DNA of 64,000 nt from RHKX01 sp046330415 (GTDB taxonomy: Bacteria > Actinomycetota > Thermoleophilia > Solirubrobacterales > 70-9): assembly GCA_046330415.1 (NCBI GenBank), contig JAXLSW010000017.1, forward strand, positions 1-64,000, written 5' to 3'. The notes beneath the pieces were generated by a model, which was given only the letters and a program-made list of their open reading frames with translations, did no database searches and was not told the DNA's origin. How positions within the stretch are numbered: position 1 is the first letter of the stretch; each line of letters opens with the position of its first letter. Positions 48,270 to 57,183 of this stretch are shown piece by piece. Made by a program: the position numbers and the translations under genes.

Positions 48270-48412
48270 GCCGCCACCTGCTGAGTTCCTCACCCACATA
48301 TCGGTGAGGGAGCGGGGGACCCAATTGTTGGGGCGAATCGCGGCCTCTGTCGCGTAGCGCAAGCTCTTTTGCGCGAGCCCGTCAGCTAACCCCGCAAGCA
48401 CCGAAAGAGCGG
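48270..48412 (+). ncRNA. Cyclic di-AMP riboswitch (ydaO/yuaA type)
   Basis: Conserved ydaO-class segments in order: GCTGAGTTCCTCACC, GGTGAGGGAGCGGGGGACCC, GGGGCGAATCGCGG, a variable stem with GCGTAGCGCAAGC, then GAGCCCGTCAGCTAACCCCG and CAAGCACCGAAAGAG. The class binds two c-di-AMP molecules and usually shuts off expression. In actinobacteria it typically sits before resuscitation-promoting factors and wall hydrolases, as here. The last conserved bases end only about 8 nt before the start codon, so the ribosome site lies in or next to the aptamer and control may be translational. Confidence 0.85.
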
Positions 48413-48419
48413 AGTTGAC

Positions 48420-48881
48420 GTGAACCCCAACATCTTCAGTGACGGCAACCGGACGAGAGTTCCGCGCGCCCTGATCCTTCTCGCCGGCCTCACCCTCGCG
48501 CTGCTCGCATTCGGCGCGCAGAACGCCTCCGCCGGTTCCGGCGGCATGGGCCCCGGCGGCGCCTCGGCGGACTCCGCCGGCACCTCCAGCGAGGGCAACC
48601 ACCTGACCCCCGCCAAGTACCACCGCCTCTGGGCCACCGTTCCCGGCAAGGAGAAGCGCTGGGCCAGCAACGTCGCGGAGTGCGAAACCGGCAAGGATCC
48701 GAACATGACCGCGCTCCAGGGCGAGTACCGCGGCGCCTTCATGTTCCTGCAGGAGACCTGGGACAACGCCCCGAAGACGCCGGGCGGAGATCCCATCGAC
48801 TACACCTACAAGGTCCAGGCGGTGGTCGCCGTCGCGCTGAAGAAGCAGCTCGGCACCGATCCCTGGCCCGTCTGCGGCTGA
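48420..48881 (+). CDS. Rpf-like secreted transglycosylase under c-di-AMP control
   Basis: 153 residues from GTG 48420. A signal segment (RALILLAGLTLALLAFGAQN then ASA) precedes a Gly/Ser-rich linker. The catalytic domain, residues 75-153, has WASNVAECETGKDPNMTALQ with the Glu of Rpf/lysozyme-like enzymes, GEYRGAFMFLQETWDNAP and DPWPVCG at the end, with Cys residues placed as in the Rpf disulfide. Cleaves peptidoglycan glycan strands and supports growth resumption. Preceded by the c-di-AMP riboswitch and followed 88 bp later by a class A PBP. Confidence 0.85.
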   Translation: MNPNIFSDGNRTRVPRALILLAGLTLALLAFGAQNASAGSGGMGPGGASADSAGTSSEGNHLTPAKYHRLWATVPGKEKRWASNVAECETGKDPNMTALQGEYRGAFMFLQETWDNAPKTPGGDPIDYTYKVQAVVAVALKKQLGTDPWPVCG

Positions 48882-48968
48882 TCAGGCTCCACTGAAGGCA
48901 ATCGCCCGGGGGCGCGGTTGCCTGTCGACCCGGTGAGTGCCCTTCCCTAACATTCCGGGCTCGCTTCT

Positions 48969-51059
48969 ATGTCTACGCGGGCTCGAGAACGACGCCGGCG
49001 GGCCTCCGGGTCCATCGGCAAGAAGGTGATGCTGGTCGCCGCCGGTCTGGTGTCGATGGTGCTCATGGCCGCCGGCGGCGTGACCATCTGGGCGCTCAAC
49101 GTGATGGCCGACGCACCGGACATCAACACGCTCCATCCCCTCGACGACGGCGCCAACACCAAGGTCTACGCGGCCGACGGCTCCACCCTCGGCTACGTCC
49201 AGTCCGACATCCTCCGCACCCCGGTCAAGCTGGACGAGATCCCCATGGGGCTGCAGCAGGCGACGATTGCGATCGAGGACGAGAACTTCTACGAGCACGA
49301 CGGCGTCGATTACGGGGCGATCGTGCGCGCGGCGGTCGCCAACGCCGAGGCGGGCGAGGTCGAGCAGGGAGCCTCGACGATCACCCAGCAGCTCGTCCGC
49401 AACCTCTACATCGAGGATCCCGAGGACACGGTCGAGCGCAAGCTGCAGGAGGCCGACATGGCCCGGCAGTACGAGAACAAGTACACGAAGAAGGAGATCC
49501 TCAACCAGTACCTGAACACGGCGACCTACGGTACGACCGACGGCCGCTCCGCCGTCGGCGTCGAGGCTGCCTCGGAGGTCTTCTTCAACAAGAGCGTCAA
49601 GGAGATCGGCCTGAAGGAGCAGGCGCTGCTCGCCGGCCTCCCGCAGGCGCCGACCGACTACAACCCCTTCATCAACCCCAAGGGTGCGACCGAGCGCCGT
49701 AACCAGGTGCTCGAGGCGATGGCCAACCAGGGCTACATCACCGATGCCAAGGCCGCGCAGGTGGAGAAGATCCCGGTCGAGAGCTACCTCGAGCGCGGCA
49801 CCCGCTACGAGCAGCGCAAGCAGCAGTACTTCTTCGACTTCGTCCAGGACGAGCTGATCGAGAAGTACGGCCTCAAGACCGTGCGCCAGGGAGGGCTGAG
49901 GGTCTACACGACGCTCCAGCCCGACCTGCAGGCCGCCGCCGAGCAGGCGATCCTCGCCCACCCGGTCAGCGAGGCCGCCAACGCGCTCGTCTCGATCGAC
50001 AGCCACACCGGCGAGATCCTCGCGATGGCCTCGTCGTCCTCCTACGACGCCAGCCAGTTCAACCTCGCCGCGCAGGGAACCCGGCAGCCGGGCTCCTCCT
50101 TCAAGCCGTTCGTGCTGACCACGGCGGTCGACCAGGGCATCGACCCCGACAGCACCTACTACGAGGGTGGGTCGACGACGCTGTATCCGCCCAACGGCGT
50201 TCCCTGGCAGGTGGCCAGCGACGGCGGCGGCTCCGCCAGTCTGCGAGAGGCGACCGCGCAGTCGATGAACTCCGTTTTCGCGGCGCTCGGCCTCGATGTC
50301 GGCCCCGAGAACTTCGACGACATGGCCCACAAGATGGGGATCACCTCCGAGCTCCAGGACCTCCCCGCCGAGGCGATCGGCGGCACGGCCTTCTGCTGCA
50401 CCGTGCTCGAGATGGCCGACGCCTACGCGACCCTCTCCAACGGCGGCGTCCACCACGACCCGACCGCGATCGACCGCGTCGTCTTCCCCGACGGTCACGT
50501 CGACAAGCCCGATGACCCCGAGGGGGATCGCGTGATCAGCGACGGTGTCGCCTACGAGGTCGCCGACGTCATGATGGGCCCGCTCGACTACGGCACCGCC
50601 GCCTGCTGCGACATCCCCTGCCCGGCGTCCGGCAAGACCGGCACCACCGAGGAGCAGTCCGACGCCTGGTTCGTCGGCTACACGCCCGAGGTCTCCACGG
50701 CGGTCTGGACCGGCAACCCCGATGTCCGCATCCCCCTGCCCGGCTACGGCGCCGACCTCTCGGCGCCGATCTGGCAGGACTACATGAACGCGGTGATATC
50801 GCGGGGAGGTGCGTTAGGCAAATGCGATGACTTCCCGACACCGACGGACCCCGTGTCCCTCTCGCCCTTCACCAGTGGCCAGACCTCCTCGTCCTCCGAC
50901 ACTGACGACACGACCACCGACGACGGCACGGTCGTGCCCGACACGGGTGACACCGGGGACACCGGCGCGGTCCCGCCCGGCACCGACGCCGACGGAGACG
51001 GCTACCCCGACGACCAGTACGCGCCGGGAGCCGGCGCCCCTCCGGCCGACACCAAGTGA
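48969..51059 (+). CDS. Class A penicillin-binding protein (PBP1-type)
   Basis: 696 residues from ATG 48969. Membrane anchor at 19-41; GT51 glycosyltransferase with IAIEDENFYEHDGVD (catalytic Glu near 103) and GASTITQQLVRNLY; transpeptidase with RQPGSSFKPFVL (SxxK near 376), AQSMNSVFA (SxN near 432) and ASGKTGTTEEQSDAW (KTG near 556). The C-terminal 70 residues are a Thr/Asp/Gly-rich low-complexity tail (SSSSDTDDTTTDDGTVVPDT). An unusual Cys-rich patch (TAACCDIPCPASG) sits just before KTG. Polymerises and cross-links peptidoglycan. Its stop overlaps the next gene by GTGA. Confidence 0.9.
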   Translation: MSTRARERRRRASGSIGKKVMLVAAGLVSMVLMAAGGVTIWALNVMADAPDINTLHPLDDGANTKVYAADGSTLGYVQSDILRTPVKLDEIPMGLQQATIAIEDENFYEHDGVDYGAIVRAAVANAEAGEVEQGASTITQQLVRNLYIEDPEDTVERKLQEADMARQYENKYTKKEILNQYLNTATYGTTDGRSAVGVEAASEVFFNKSVKEIGLKEQALLAGLPQAPTDYNPFINPKGATERRNQVLEAMANQGYITDAKAAQVEKIPVESYLERGTRYEQRKQQYFFDFVQDELIEKYGLKTVRQGGLRVYTTLQPDLQAAAEQAILAHPVSEAANALVSIDSHTGEILAMASSSSYDASQFNLAAQGTRQPGSSFKPFVLTTAVDQGIDPDSTYYEGGSTTLYPPNGVPWQVASDGGGSASLREATAQSMNSVFAALGLDVGPENFDDMAHKMGITSELQDLPAEAIGGTAFCCTVLEMADAYATLSNGGVHHDPTAIDRVVFPDGHVDKPDDPEGDRVISDGVAYEVADVMMGPLDYGTAACCDIPCPASGKTGTTEEQSDAWFVGYTPEVSTAVWTGNPDVRIPLPGYGADLSAPIWQDYMNAVISRGGALGKCDDFPTPTDPVSLSPFTSGQTSSSSDTDDTTTDDGTVVPDTGDTGDTGAVPPGTDADGDGYPDDQYAPGAGAPPADTK

Positions 51060-51871
51060 CGGCGCGCTCGATCGTCAGGTCCTTCGAGCCGCGCAGGCCT
51101 CTCGGCCCCCGCTGCGTCGTCTCCACAGCCCTCGCTGCGGTGGCCCTCCTCGCCGCGCTGATCGCGCCAGCCGGGGCCGGTGCGGCCGAGAAGGGGACGC
51201 AGTGCAGCGGTGCGAACGACCCGGTCACGGCCGCGAACATCGCGACCGCCGAGCGCACGCTGCTCTGCGAGGTCAACGTCTACCGCGTCGCCAACGGCCT
51301 CGCTCCGCTGACCGCCGACCCGGCGCTGGGGCGCGCCGCGCGCGGGCACTCCGAGTACATGGAGCGCACCAAGCAGTTCGCCCATGAGGGCATCGGCGAC
51401 GGCAATCCGAGCTCCCGGGCCGCGGAGGCCGGTTTCAACTGCGGCGGCTTCGACTGCGTCGGGGAGAACATCGCCTACAGCGGCTTCCCCTCGACGACCC
51501 CGACCGACATGTTCGAGCAGTGGCGAAACAGCCCCGGCCACAACGCCAACATGCTCCTCGACCGCTACGTGACGGCCGGGATGGGCTTCGCGGTCGGCCC
51601 CAACTACGGGACCACCGGCACCCAGAACTTCGCGGTCGTCGACAACGGCGCCACCGACACCGCCGCCGACATGCTGACCAGCAGCGGCTGCGACACCGCC
51701 GAGTCGGCGGAGGTGAGCGCGCAGGCGCGGGTGGACAAGGCCAAGCGCCGCGTGCAGGGAGCGAAGACCAAGGAGCGCAAGCGCAAGGCGCGCAAGAAGC
51801 TCCGCAAGGCGAAGGCGGCGCTGAAAGACGCCACGGCCAAGGCCGACGCGGCCTGCGACCTCACCTACTGA
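51056..51871 (+). CDS. Secreted CAP/SCP-domain protein
   Basis: 271 residues from GTG 51056, sharing GTGA with the PBP stop, so translation is coupled. Signal peptide near 22-45 (TALAAVALLAALIAPAGAGA). CAP domain: LLCEVNVYRVANGLAPLTAD, AARGHSEYMERTKQFAH (first His), GENIAYSGFPSTTPTDMFEQ and WRNSPGHNANMLLDRYVTAG (second His), FAVVDNG. The C-terminal 60 residues are a very basic Lys/Arg/Ala coil (KAKRRVQGAKTKERKRKARK), probably a wall-binding tail. Function of bacterial CAP proteins is unsettled; its place in a cell-wall operon suggests an envelope role. Confidence 0.85.
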   Translation: MTARSIVRSFEPRRPLGPRCVVSTALAAVALLAALIAPAGAGAAEKGTQCSGANDPVTAANIATAERTLLCEVNVYRVANGLAPLTADPALGRAARGHSEYMERTKQFAHEGIGDGNPSSRAAEAGFNCGGFDCVGENIAYSGFPSTTPTDMFEQWRNSPGHNANMLLDRYVTAGMGFAVGPNYGTTGTQNFAVVDNGATDTAADMLTSSGCDTAESAEVSAQARVDKAKRRVQGAKTKERKRKARKKLRKAKAALKDATAKADAACDLTY

Positions 51872-51888
51872 GGGTGAGGGTGCCTGGG

Positions 51889-54432
51889 ATGCGTTCTCGG
51901 CCGACGCCCGCGACGCCGCCGCCCACGCTGCTCGGGACGCTTGCGCTGCTCGCCCTCGCCGCCATCCTCGGGGCGGCGGCCACCATTGCCACCACGGCCA
52001 CCGCTGCCGCCGCCTCGGAGCAGGACGGCGACGCCGCCGCCAGGCAGGGCCGCACCTCGCTGCGGATCGTCAGCAAGTCGCAGGCCAAGCTCGTCCGCGG
52101 CAAGCTCGTGGTCAAGGTCAACTCGACCCGCAAGAAGGTGAAGCTGCGGGCGCGCTCGAGCACGTTCGACTCGCCGCAGCTGACGCCGCTCGCCCGGCCG
52201 GTCAGGGTGAAGATGCGCGACAAGCGCAAGCGCAAGGTCAAGATCAAGCTCTCCGCCGCGGCGCGACAGGCCGTGCAGAGCTGCGAGGTGCGCGAGATCG
52301 AGGTCTCGGCCCGTCGCTCGAAGATCGCCACGCCGATGATCCGCAACACGCCGGCATGCGCGGGAGAGCCGATCGATCTCAGCGCCGCCGACCGCTGCGA
52401 CTTCATCGGGACCGGGGAGGAATCGCCCGGCGACTCGCTCTGCATGCTGCCGTTCCCCGATGACTACTACACGAGGATCGACACCTCGACCCGCGCCGGC
52501 AGGAGGGTCTCGTTCCGCTCCGACGCGCTCCCCGCCAACGAGAGCGGCGTCCATATCGATGCGAGCGCCTACAACGGCAACGATGGCTTCAGCCCGGGGC
52601 AGACGATCGTCGTGCGGGTGCCCGGGCTCGACACCCCCGACGCGCTGGCCGAGACCGCTCCCGTCTCCCTGACCGCGCTCGGCGCCTACACCGCCGCCGA
52701 CTCACCGGTCGTCGTCATCGATGCCGACACCGGGGAGCGCTGGCCGATCTGGGTCGAGCTCGACTCCAACGCAGCCGATCCCAGCCGGACCGCGCTGCTG
52801 ATCCATCCGGCCCGCAACTTCGACTCCGGCCACCGCTACATCGTCGCGATGCGGGGGCTCGAGGGAGCGGACGGCACCGCGATCGGCGCGCCCGCGGGCT
52901 TCCGCTACTTCCGCGACCGGCTGCCGTCTCAGGAGCCCGCGATCAAGGCCCAGCGCGAGCGCTTCGAGAGCATCTTCCGGACGCTCCGCAGCTCCGGGAT
53001 CCGGCGCTCCGACCTCTACCTGGCCTGGGACTTCACCGTCGCCAGCGACGAGAACATCGCCGGGCGCATGCTCCACATCCGCGACGAGTCCCTCGCGGAG
53101 CTCGGTGACTCCGACCTCACCGACCTGCAGGTCGAGGGCGACTCGCCGCAGTTCACCGTCACCTCGGTCACGAACTTCACGCCGATCGCCGACGCCGACA
53201 TGGCGCGCCGCGTCGAGGGGACCTTCGAGGTCCCCTGCTGGCTGCAGCCCGATTGCGCGCCCGGCGGCCGCTTCGACCTCGGCGCGGACGGCATGCCGCA
53301 GCGCAACGGCACCTACACGGCCAAGTTCAACTGCATGATCCCCTACGCGGCGCTGGTGGACCCAGGGCGGCCATCGCTGTACGGGCACGGCCTGCTCGGC
53401 TCCCGGAGCGAGGCGACCGCGGTGCCGCAGAAGACGCTCGGGCAGGCCCACGACATCGTCTCCTGCGCCACCGACGAGATCGGCCTCTCCTCCGAGGACG
53501 TCGCCAACACGATCGGCATCCTCGGCAACTTCAGCGACTTCCCCGAGCTCGCCGACCGCCTCCAGCAGGGGATGCTGAACGAGATCTTCCTCGGCAGGCT
53601 GATGCTTCATCCCGACGGCTTCGCCTCCGACCAGGCCTTCCGGGCCGACGACGGCATGCCCGCCGGCCCCGGCAATCCCAGCGTGATCGACCCCGCGCGG
53701 CTCTACTACAACGGCAACAGCCAGGGCGCGATCGAGGGCGGCGCGCTCACCGCCGTCTCGCCCGACGTGACCAGGGCGGCGCTCGGCGTCGGCGGCATGA
53801 ACTACTCGGTGCTGCTCAACCGCTCGGTCGACTTCGACAGCTACGCGGCGATCATCGACCCGGCCTACCCGGACCCGCTGGAGCGGTCGCTGATCCTCTC
53901 GCTCGTGCAGATGCTCTGGGACCGGGGTGAGTCGAACGGCTACGCGCATCGGCTCACGGGTGACCCGCTGCCGAACACGCCGCCGCACGAGGTCCTGATG
54001 AACGTCGGCCTCGGTGACCACCAGGTCTCGAACTTCACGGCCGACGTCATGGCGAGGACGATCGGCGCGAGGATCCACAACCCCGTCGTCTACGCGGGCC
54101 GATGGCCGAGCGTGGACGTCGCCTGGGGGATCCCGCGGATCGGCTCCTACCCGTACCGGGGATCGGCGCTCGTCTACTGGGACAGCGGCCCGGTGCGGCC
54201 GAACCCGACCCCCGACGCCCCCGGGGGCGTCCTCGACGGGCCCGAGCTCGGCACCGACGTGCCGCCGATCCTCAACCTCCCGAACCGCTCCGGGCAGGAC
54301 CCGCACGAGCTCCCGCGCCGGACCGCGGAGGAGCAGCAGATGGTCTCCGACTTCCTTCGCCCCGACGCCGGCAGCGCGATCACCGACACCTGCGGGGGAG
54401 CCTGCCGCGACTACACGTTCGGTGGTCCTTAG
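51889..54432 (+). CDS. Secreted alpha/beta-hydrolase-like protein (VolA-lipase-like)
   Basis: 847 residues if ATG 51889 is used; GTG 51874 and 51880 are also possible. Signal/anchor: LLGTLALLALAAILGAAATI. A basic beta domain follows (KSQAKLVRGKLVVKVNSTRK). The main part has YYTRIDTSTRAGRRVSFRSD, RYIVAMRGLEGADGTAIGAP, DLYLAWDFTVASDENI and a lipase-like region: GRPSLYGHGLLGSRSEATAV, RLYYNGNSQGAIEGGALTAV with the nucleophile Ser in GNSQG, and HEVLMNVGLGDHQVSNFTAD, which may give the acid and His. The arrangement resembles large surface lipases with an N-terminal Ig-like part. It lies 17 bp after the CAP gene and ends the cell-wall operon. Clean sequence. Confidence 0.6.
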   Translation: MRSRPTPATPPPTLLGTLALLALAAILGAAATIATTATAAAASEQDGDAAARQGRTSLRIVSKSQAKLVRGKLVVKVNSTRKKVKLRARSSTFDSPQLTPLARPVRVKMRDKRKRKVKIKLSAAARQAVQSCEVREIEVSARRSKIATPMIRNTPACAGEPIDLSAADRCDFIGTGEESPGDSLCMLPFPDDYYTRIDTSTRAGRRVSFRSDALPANESGVHIDASAYNGNDGFSPGQTIVVRVPGLDTPDALAETAPVSLTALGAYTAADSPVVVIDADTGERWPIWVELDSNAADPSRTALLIHPARNFDSGHRYIVAMRGLEGADGTAIGAPAGFRYFRDRLPSQEPAIKAQRERFESIFRTLRSSGIRRSDLYLAWDFTVASDENIAGRMLHIRDESLAELGDSDLTDLQVEGDSPQFTVTSVTNFTPIADADMARRVEGTFEVPCWLQPDCAPGGRFDLGADGMPQRNGTYTAKFNCMIPYAALVDPGRPSLYGHGLLGSRSEATAVPQKTLGQAHDIVSCATDEIGLSSEDVANTIGILGNFSDFPELADRLQQGMLNEIFLGRLMLHPDGFASDQAFRADDGMPAGPGNPSVIDPARLYYNGNSQGAIEGGALTAVSPDVTRAALGVGGMNYSVLLNRSVDFDSYAAIIDPAYPDPLERSLILSLVQMLWDRGESNGYAHRLTGDPLPNTPPHEVLMNVGLGDHQVSNFTADVMARTIGARIHNPVVYAGRWPSVDVAWGIPRIGSYPYRGSALVYWDSGPVRPNPTPDAPGGVLDGPELGTDVPPILNLPNRSGQDPHELPRRTAEEQQMVSDFLRPDAGSAITDTCGGACRDYTFGGP

Positions 54433-54546
54433 CAGGCATTTTCCGGGCGCTCGCCTGGTGCGTCGCTCGGCGCGCTGCTAGGATTCCGCGCTGTCGGGTT
54501 CGCCCCACCCACCGGAAAGCTTGAAGGCATCCGGTCCTGGGCACCC

Positions 54547-54615
54547 GAGAGGTTCACTTCTCTCGCTACGCGTTCAGCGTTCTTCGGGGTTAGGGATCTC
54601 CCCAAGACAACGCGT
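54547..54615 (+). promoter_or_regulatory. Structured leader of the DEAD-box helicase gene
   Basis: Two consecutive hairpins: GAGAG (54547-54551) pairs with CTCTC (54560-54564), and ACGCGTT (54568-54574) pairs with AACGCGT (54609-54615) with an inner GGGG/CCCC stem. The second is an imperfect 48-nt stem-loop about 60 nt before the start codon. DEAD-box helicases are often controlled by structured leaders that they remodel or that respond to cold; this role is inferred. Confidence 0.5.
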
Positions 54616-54673
54616 AATGCATATATCCGCCGGCCGGCCCACCGAGGCCACCGGCAACGAACGGAGCTTTCAC

Positions 54674-55996
54674 ATGACTACGACCACCTTCGCCGATCTC
54701 GGCGTGTCCAACGCGGTCGCCGCGGCCCTCTCCAAGCGCGGCATCGACACCCCATTCCCGGTCCAGCAGCTCGTCATCGAGGACGTGCTCGAGGGCCGCG
54801 ACGTCCTCGTCCAGTCCCCGACCGGGTCGGGCAAGACGCTCGCCTTCGGCGTGCCGCTCGTCGAGCGGGTCGCCGCTGACGCCCGCCGTCCCGCGGCGCT
54901 GATCCTGGCGCCGACGCGCGAGCTCGCCCGCCAGATCGTCGACGAGCTCGAGGCCATCGCCCGCGCCCGCGCGCTCAAGGTCGCCGTCGTCTACGGCGGC
55001 GTCGGCATCCAGCCGCAGATCAAGGCGGCGCCGAAGTCCCACATCCTCGTCGCCACGCCGGGCCGGCTCGAGGACCTGCTCGAGCGCCGGGCGGTGACGC
55101 TCAAGCACGTGCGGACGCTCGTCCTCGACGAGGCCGACCGGATGCTCGACATGGGCTTCAAGCCGGCCGTCGATCGCATCGTCAAGCAGCTCCCGCGGGA
55201 GCGCCAGACGCTGTTCTTCTCGGCGACCCTCGAAGGCGCCGCCGGCAAGCTTGCCGAGAGCTACACGCGCGACGCCCGCACTCACGTCAACGCCCCCAAG
55301 CGCGACCCGAAGGCCTTCATCAGCCACCGCTTCGTGCAGGCGCCGAGCCAGGCGGCGAAGGTCGATCTGCTGGTCGACGAGCTCGCCCACGAGGAGCGGG
55401 GCAGGACGCTGGTCTTCGTCCGCACCAAGCGCGGCGCCGACCGGCTGATCAAGAAGCTGCGCGCCCACCGGGTCGACGCCGTGGCCATGCACGGCGACAA
55501 GTCGCAGTCGCAGCGGCAGAAGGCGCTCGCTCGCTTCGACCGCGGTGACGTCACCGTCCTCGTCGCTACCGACGTGGCCGCGCGCGGGATCGACGTTCCC
55601 GACGTCACCCACGTCATCAACTTCGACGTCCCTGAGGACGGCGACACCTACACGCACCGCGTTGGCCGCACCGGCCGCGCAGGCAGCAGCGGCCACGGGG
55701 TCAGCTTCGTGCTCGGCGACCAGGCGCACGAGATGCGCGCCGTCGCCGCCGGGCTCGGGCTCGCCACCGAGTTCGACCGCCGCGAGGGCCGCGAGCACGG
55801 CAACGGGCCGGGGCGCGAGGCCCGGCAGCACCGCGGTGGCGGTGGGCGCACCCACGGCCGTGGCCCCAAGCCGAGCGCGGGCGCTTCCTCCGGTTCGAAG
55901 CCTGGCGGCAACCACCGCCGCAAGCAGGGGGGCGGGGGCTCGACGGGCCCACGCCGGAAGAACCGCCGCCGCTCCTCCCAGGGTTCGGGCCGCTAG
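54674..55996 (+). CDS. DEAD-box ATP-dependent RNA helicase
   Basis: 440 residues. ATG 54674 is chosen because GGAG lies 8 nt upstream and the family N-terminus TTFADLGVSNAVAAALSKRG begins there; an in-frame ATG at 54617 would add 19 unconserved residues. Motifs: Q (FPVQQLVIED), I (SPTGSGKT near 50), Ia (PTRELARQI), II (VLDEADRMLDMGF near 151), III (FFSATLEG), IV (TLVFVRTKRGADRL), V (ATDVAARGIDVPDV), VI (HRVGRTGRAG near 330). The C-terminal 70 residues are a Gly/Arg/Lys-rich RNA-binding tail. RhlE-like RNA helicase, probably in ribosome assembly or RNA decay. Confidence 0.9.
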   Translation: MTTTTFADLGVSNAVAAALSKRGIDTPFPVQQLVIEDVLEGRDVLVQSPTGSGKTLAFGVPLVERVAADARRPAALILAPTRELARQIVDELEAIARARALKVAVVYGGVGIQPQIKAAPKSHILVATPGRLEDLLERRAVTLKHVRTLVLDEADRMLDMGFKPAVDRIVKQLPRERQTLFFSATLEGAAGKLAESYTRDARTHVNAPKRDPKAFISHRFVQAPSQAAKVDLLVDELAHEERGRTLVFVRTKRGADRLIKKLRAHRVDAVAMHGDKSQSQRQKALARFDRGDVTVLVATDVAARGIDVPDVTHVINFDVPEDGDTYTHRVGRTGRAGSSGHGVSFVLGDQAHEMRAVAAGLGLATEFDRREGREHGNGPGREARQHRGGGGRTHGRGPKPSAGASSGSKPGGNHRRKQGGGGSTGPRRKNRRRSSQGSGR

Positions 55997-56035
55997 GACC
56001 GCGCCCGAGGTCGGTCCCGGCTCCTCCGTCGCGAT

Positions 56036-56080
56036 CGAGATGCAACTTCCGGGAGCATCTGTCCCGTTGGTTGCATCTCG
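56036..56080. terminator. Long hairpin between convergent genes
   Basis: CGAGATGCAAC (56036-56046) is perfectly complementary to GTTGCATCTCG (56070-56080), with an inner CCGGGA/TCCCG stem. No U-run follows. It lies between the DEAD-box helicase and the convergent sigma gene, so a bidirectional terminator or mRNA-end stabiliser is likely. Confidence 0.55.
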
Positions 56081-56120
56081 TAGCGCGAGGCGGGTGTAGG
56101 CGCCGAAGGGGCGGGCCGCG

Positions 56121-56952
56121 CTAAGCCGCGCGCTCGGAGGCGGGCGAACGGGGATCGGCGAGCACCCTCGCGGGGTCGATCTCCTCGCCGCCTCGCACCG
56201 CCACCAGCAGCTTCCCGAGCCCCGACCGCAGCAGGCGCGAGACCTGCATCTGCGAGACGCCGATCTCCTCCCCGATCTCGCGCTGCGTCAGACCCTCGTG
56301 GAAGCGGTAGTGGAGCGCCTGGCGCTCCTTCGGCCGCAGCTCCGCGCGCTCGCTCGCCATCTCCGACTCGGCGCGCTCGAAGCCGGGCTCGGTCGTCGCG
56401 AGCATCTCGACGATGGGCATCGACTCCTCCTCGTCCTGGACGCGAGGCCGGTCGAGCGAGGTGGTGCGCCGGGCCTGGTCGGCCTGCATCGCCTCGATCA
56501 CCTCGTGCTCCTCGAGATCGGCGCGCTTGGCGACCTCACCGACGCTGGGCGGCCTCTGCAGCTCGGCGCGTGCGTCGGCCTCGACCTCGGCGATCTTCAG
56601 CGACCGCTCCTGCAGGCTGCGCGGAAGCCGCACGCTCCACGAGCGGTCGCGGAAGTGGTGGCGCAGCTCGCCGAGGATCGTCGGGCTCGCGTAGGCCACG
56701 AAGCCTGAGCTGCGCTCGGGCTCGTAGCGGTCGATCGCCTTGATCAGACCCAGGTTCGCGACCTGGATGAGGTCCTCGACCGCCTCGCCGCCGCTGCGGT
56801 AGCGGAGCGCGAGGGAGCGGGCGAGCGGCATGAACCGCATCGCGATCTCATCGCGGGTCGAGGTGTCGCGGGTTCGGGCGAAGCGCCGTAGCAGCGCCTC
56901 GTCCTCGTCATGACGTTGCGCATCGTGTTTGCGGTAGGCAGAGCTGGACACC
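56121..56952 (-). CDS. SigB/SigF-type RNA polymerase sigma factor
   Basis: 277 residues from GTG 56952 (VSSSAYRKHDAQRHDEDEAL) with AAGGA upstream; the open frame extends to 57224 but without a ribosome site. Region 2: IAMRFMPLARSLALRYRSGG, EDLIQVANLGLIKAIDRYEP, FVAYASPTILGELRHHFRDR, SWSVRLPRSLQE. Region 3: PSVGEVAKRADLEEHEVIEA. Region 4: ERQALHYRFHEGLTQREIGE and EIGVSQMQVSRLLRSGLGKL. This is the general-stress B/F/G subfamily, usually held inactive by an RsbW-type anti-sigma kinase, a relative of which is encoded 225 bp upstream. Confidence 0.9.
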
Positions 56953-57153
56953 AGCGGTGTTCCTTTCGTCGATCGCGCTGCGATTCGCAATGAAAGGAGG
57001 CCCCTGCGGCCCTGCAACATCTGCGACTTTGCTGCTTTGGTAGTCCCGACCACGTCCGAGCTGGACGACTCCCGCGGCCACCGGCGACGATACAGGAAGG
57101 GGAGCTCGTGCCCGAAACTCGTGCCCGGAATCGACCCGATCCGTATTGACAAC

Positions 57154-57183
57154 GGGTCAGCCCGGGTCAGCCGGGGGTCAGCC
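57154..57183 (-). repeat. Three GGGTCAGCC units at the RsbW-like gene end
   Basis: GGGTCAGCC at 57154-57162, 57164-57172 and 57175-57183. On the coding strand each unit reads GGCTGACCC; the TGA of the unit at 57175-57183 is the stop codon of the RsbW-like gene and the other two units follow it downstream. Possibly slippage-generated; no known function. Confidence 0.4.

Noticed and set aside
49000..54400. Long open frames on the opposite strand across the PBP and hydrolase genes (each over 500 codons)
   Set aside because: They mirror the codon bias of clearly real genes with conserved motifs and carry no motif of their own; antisense shadows of GC-rich coding DNA.
56036..56080. Phage or recombinase site at the long palindrome
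   Set aside because: It lies between two convergent genes with no mobile-element features; a terminator role is simpler.
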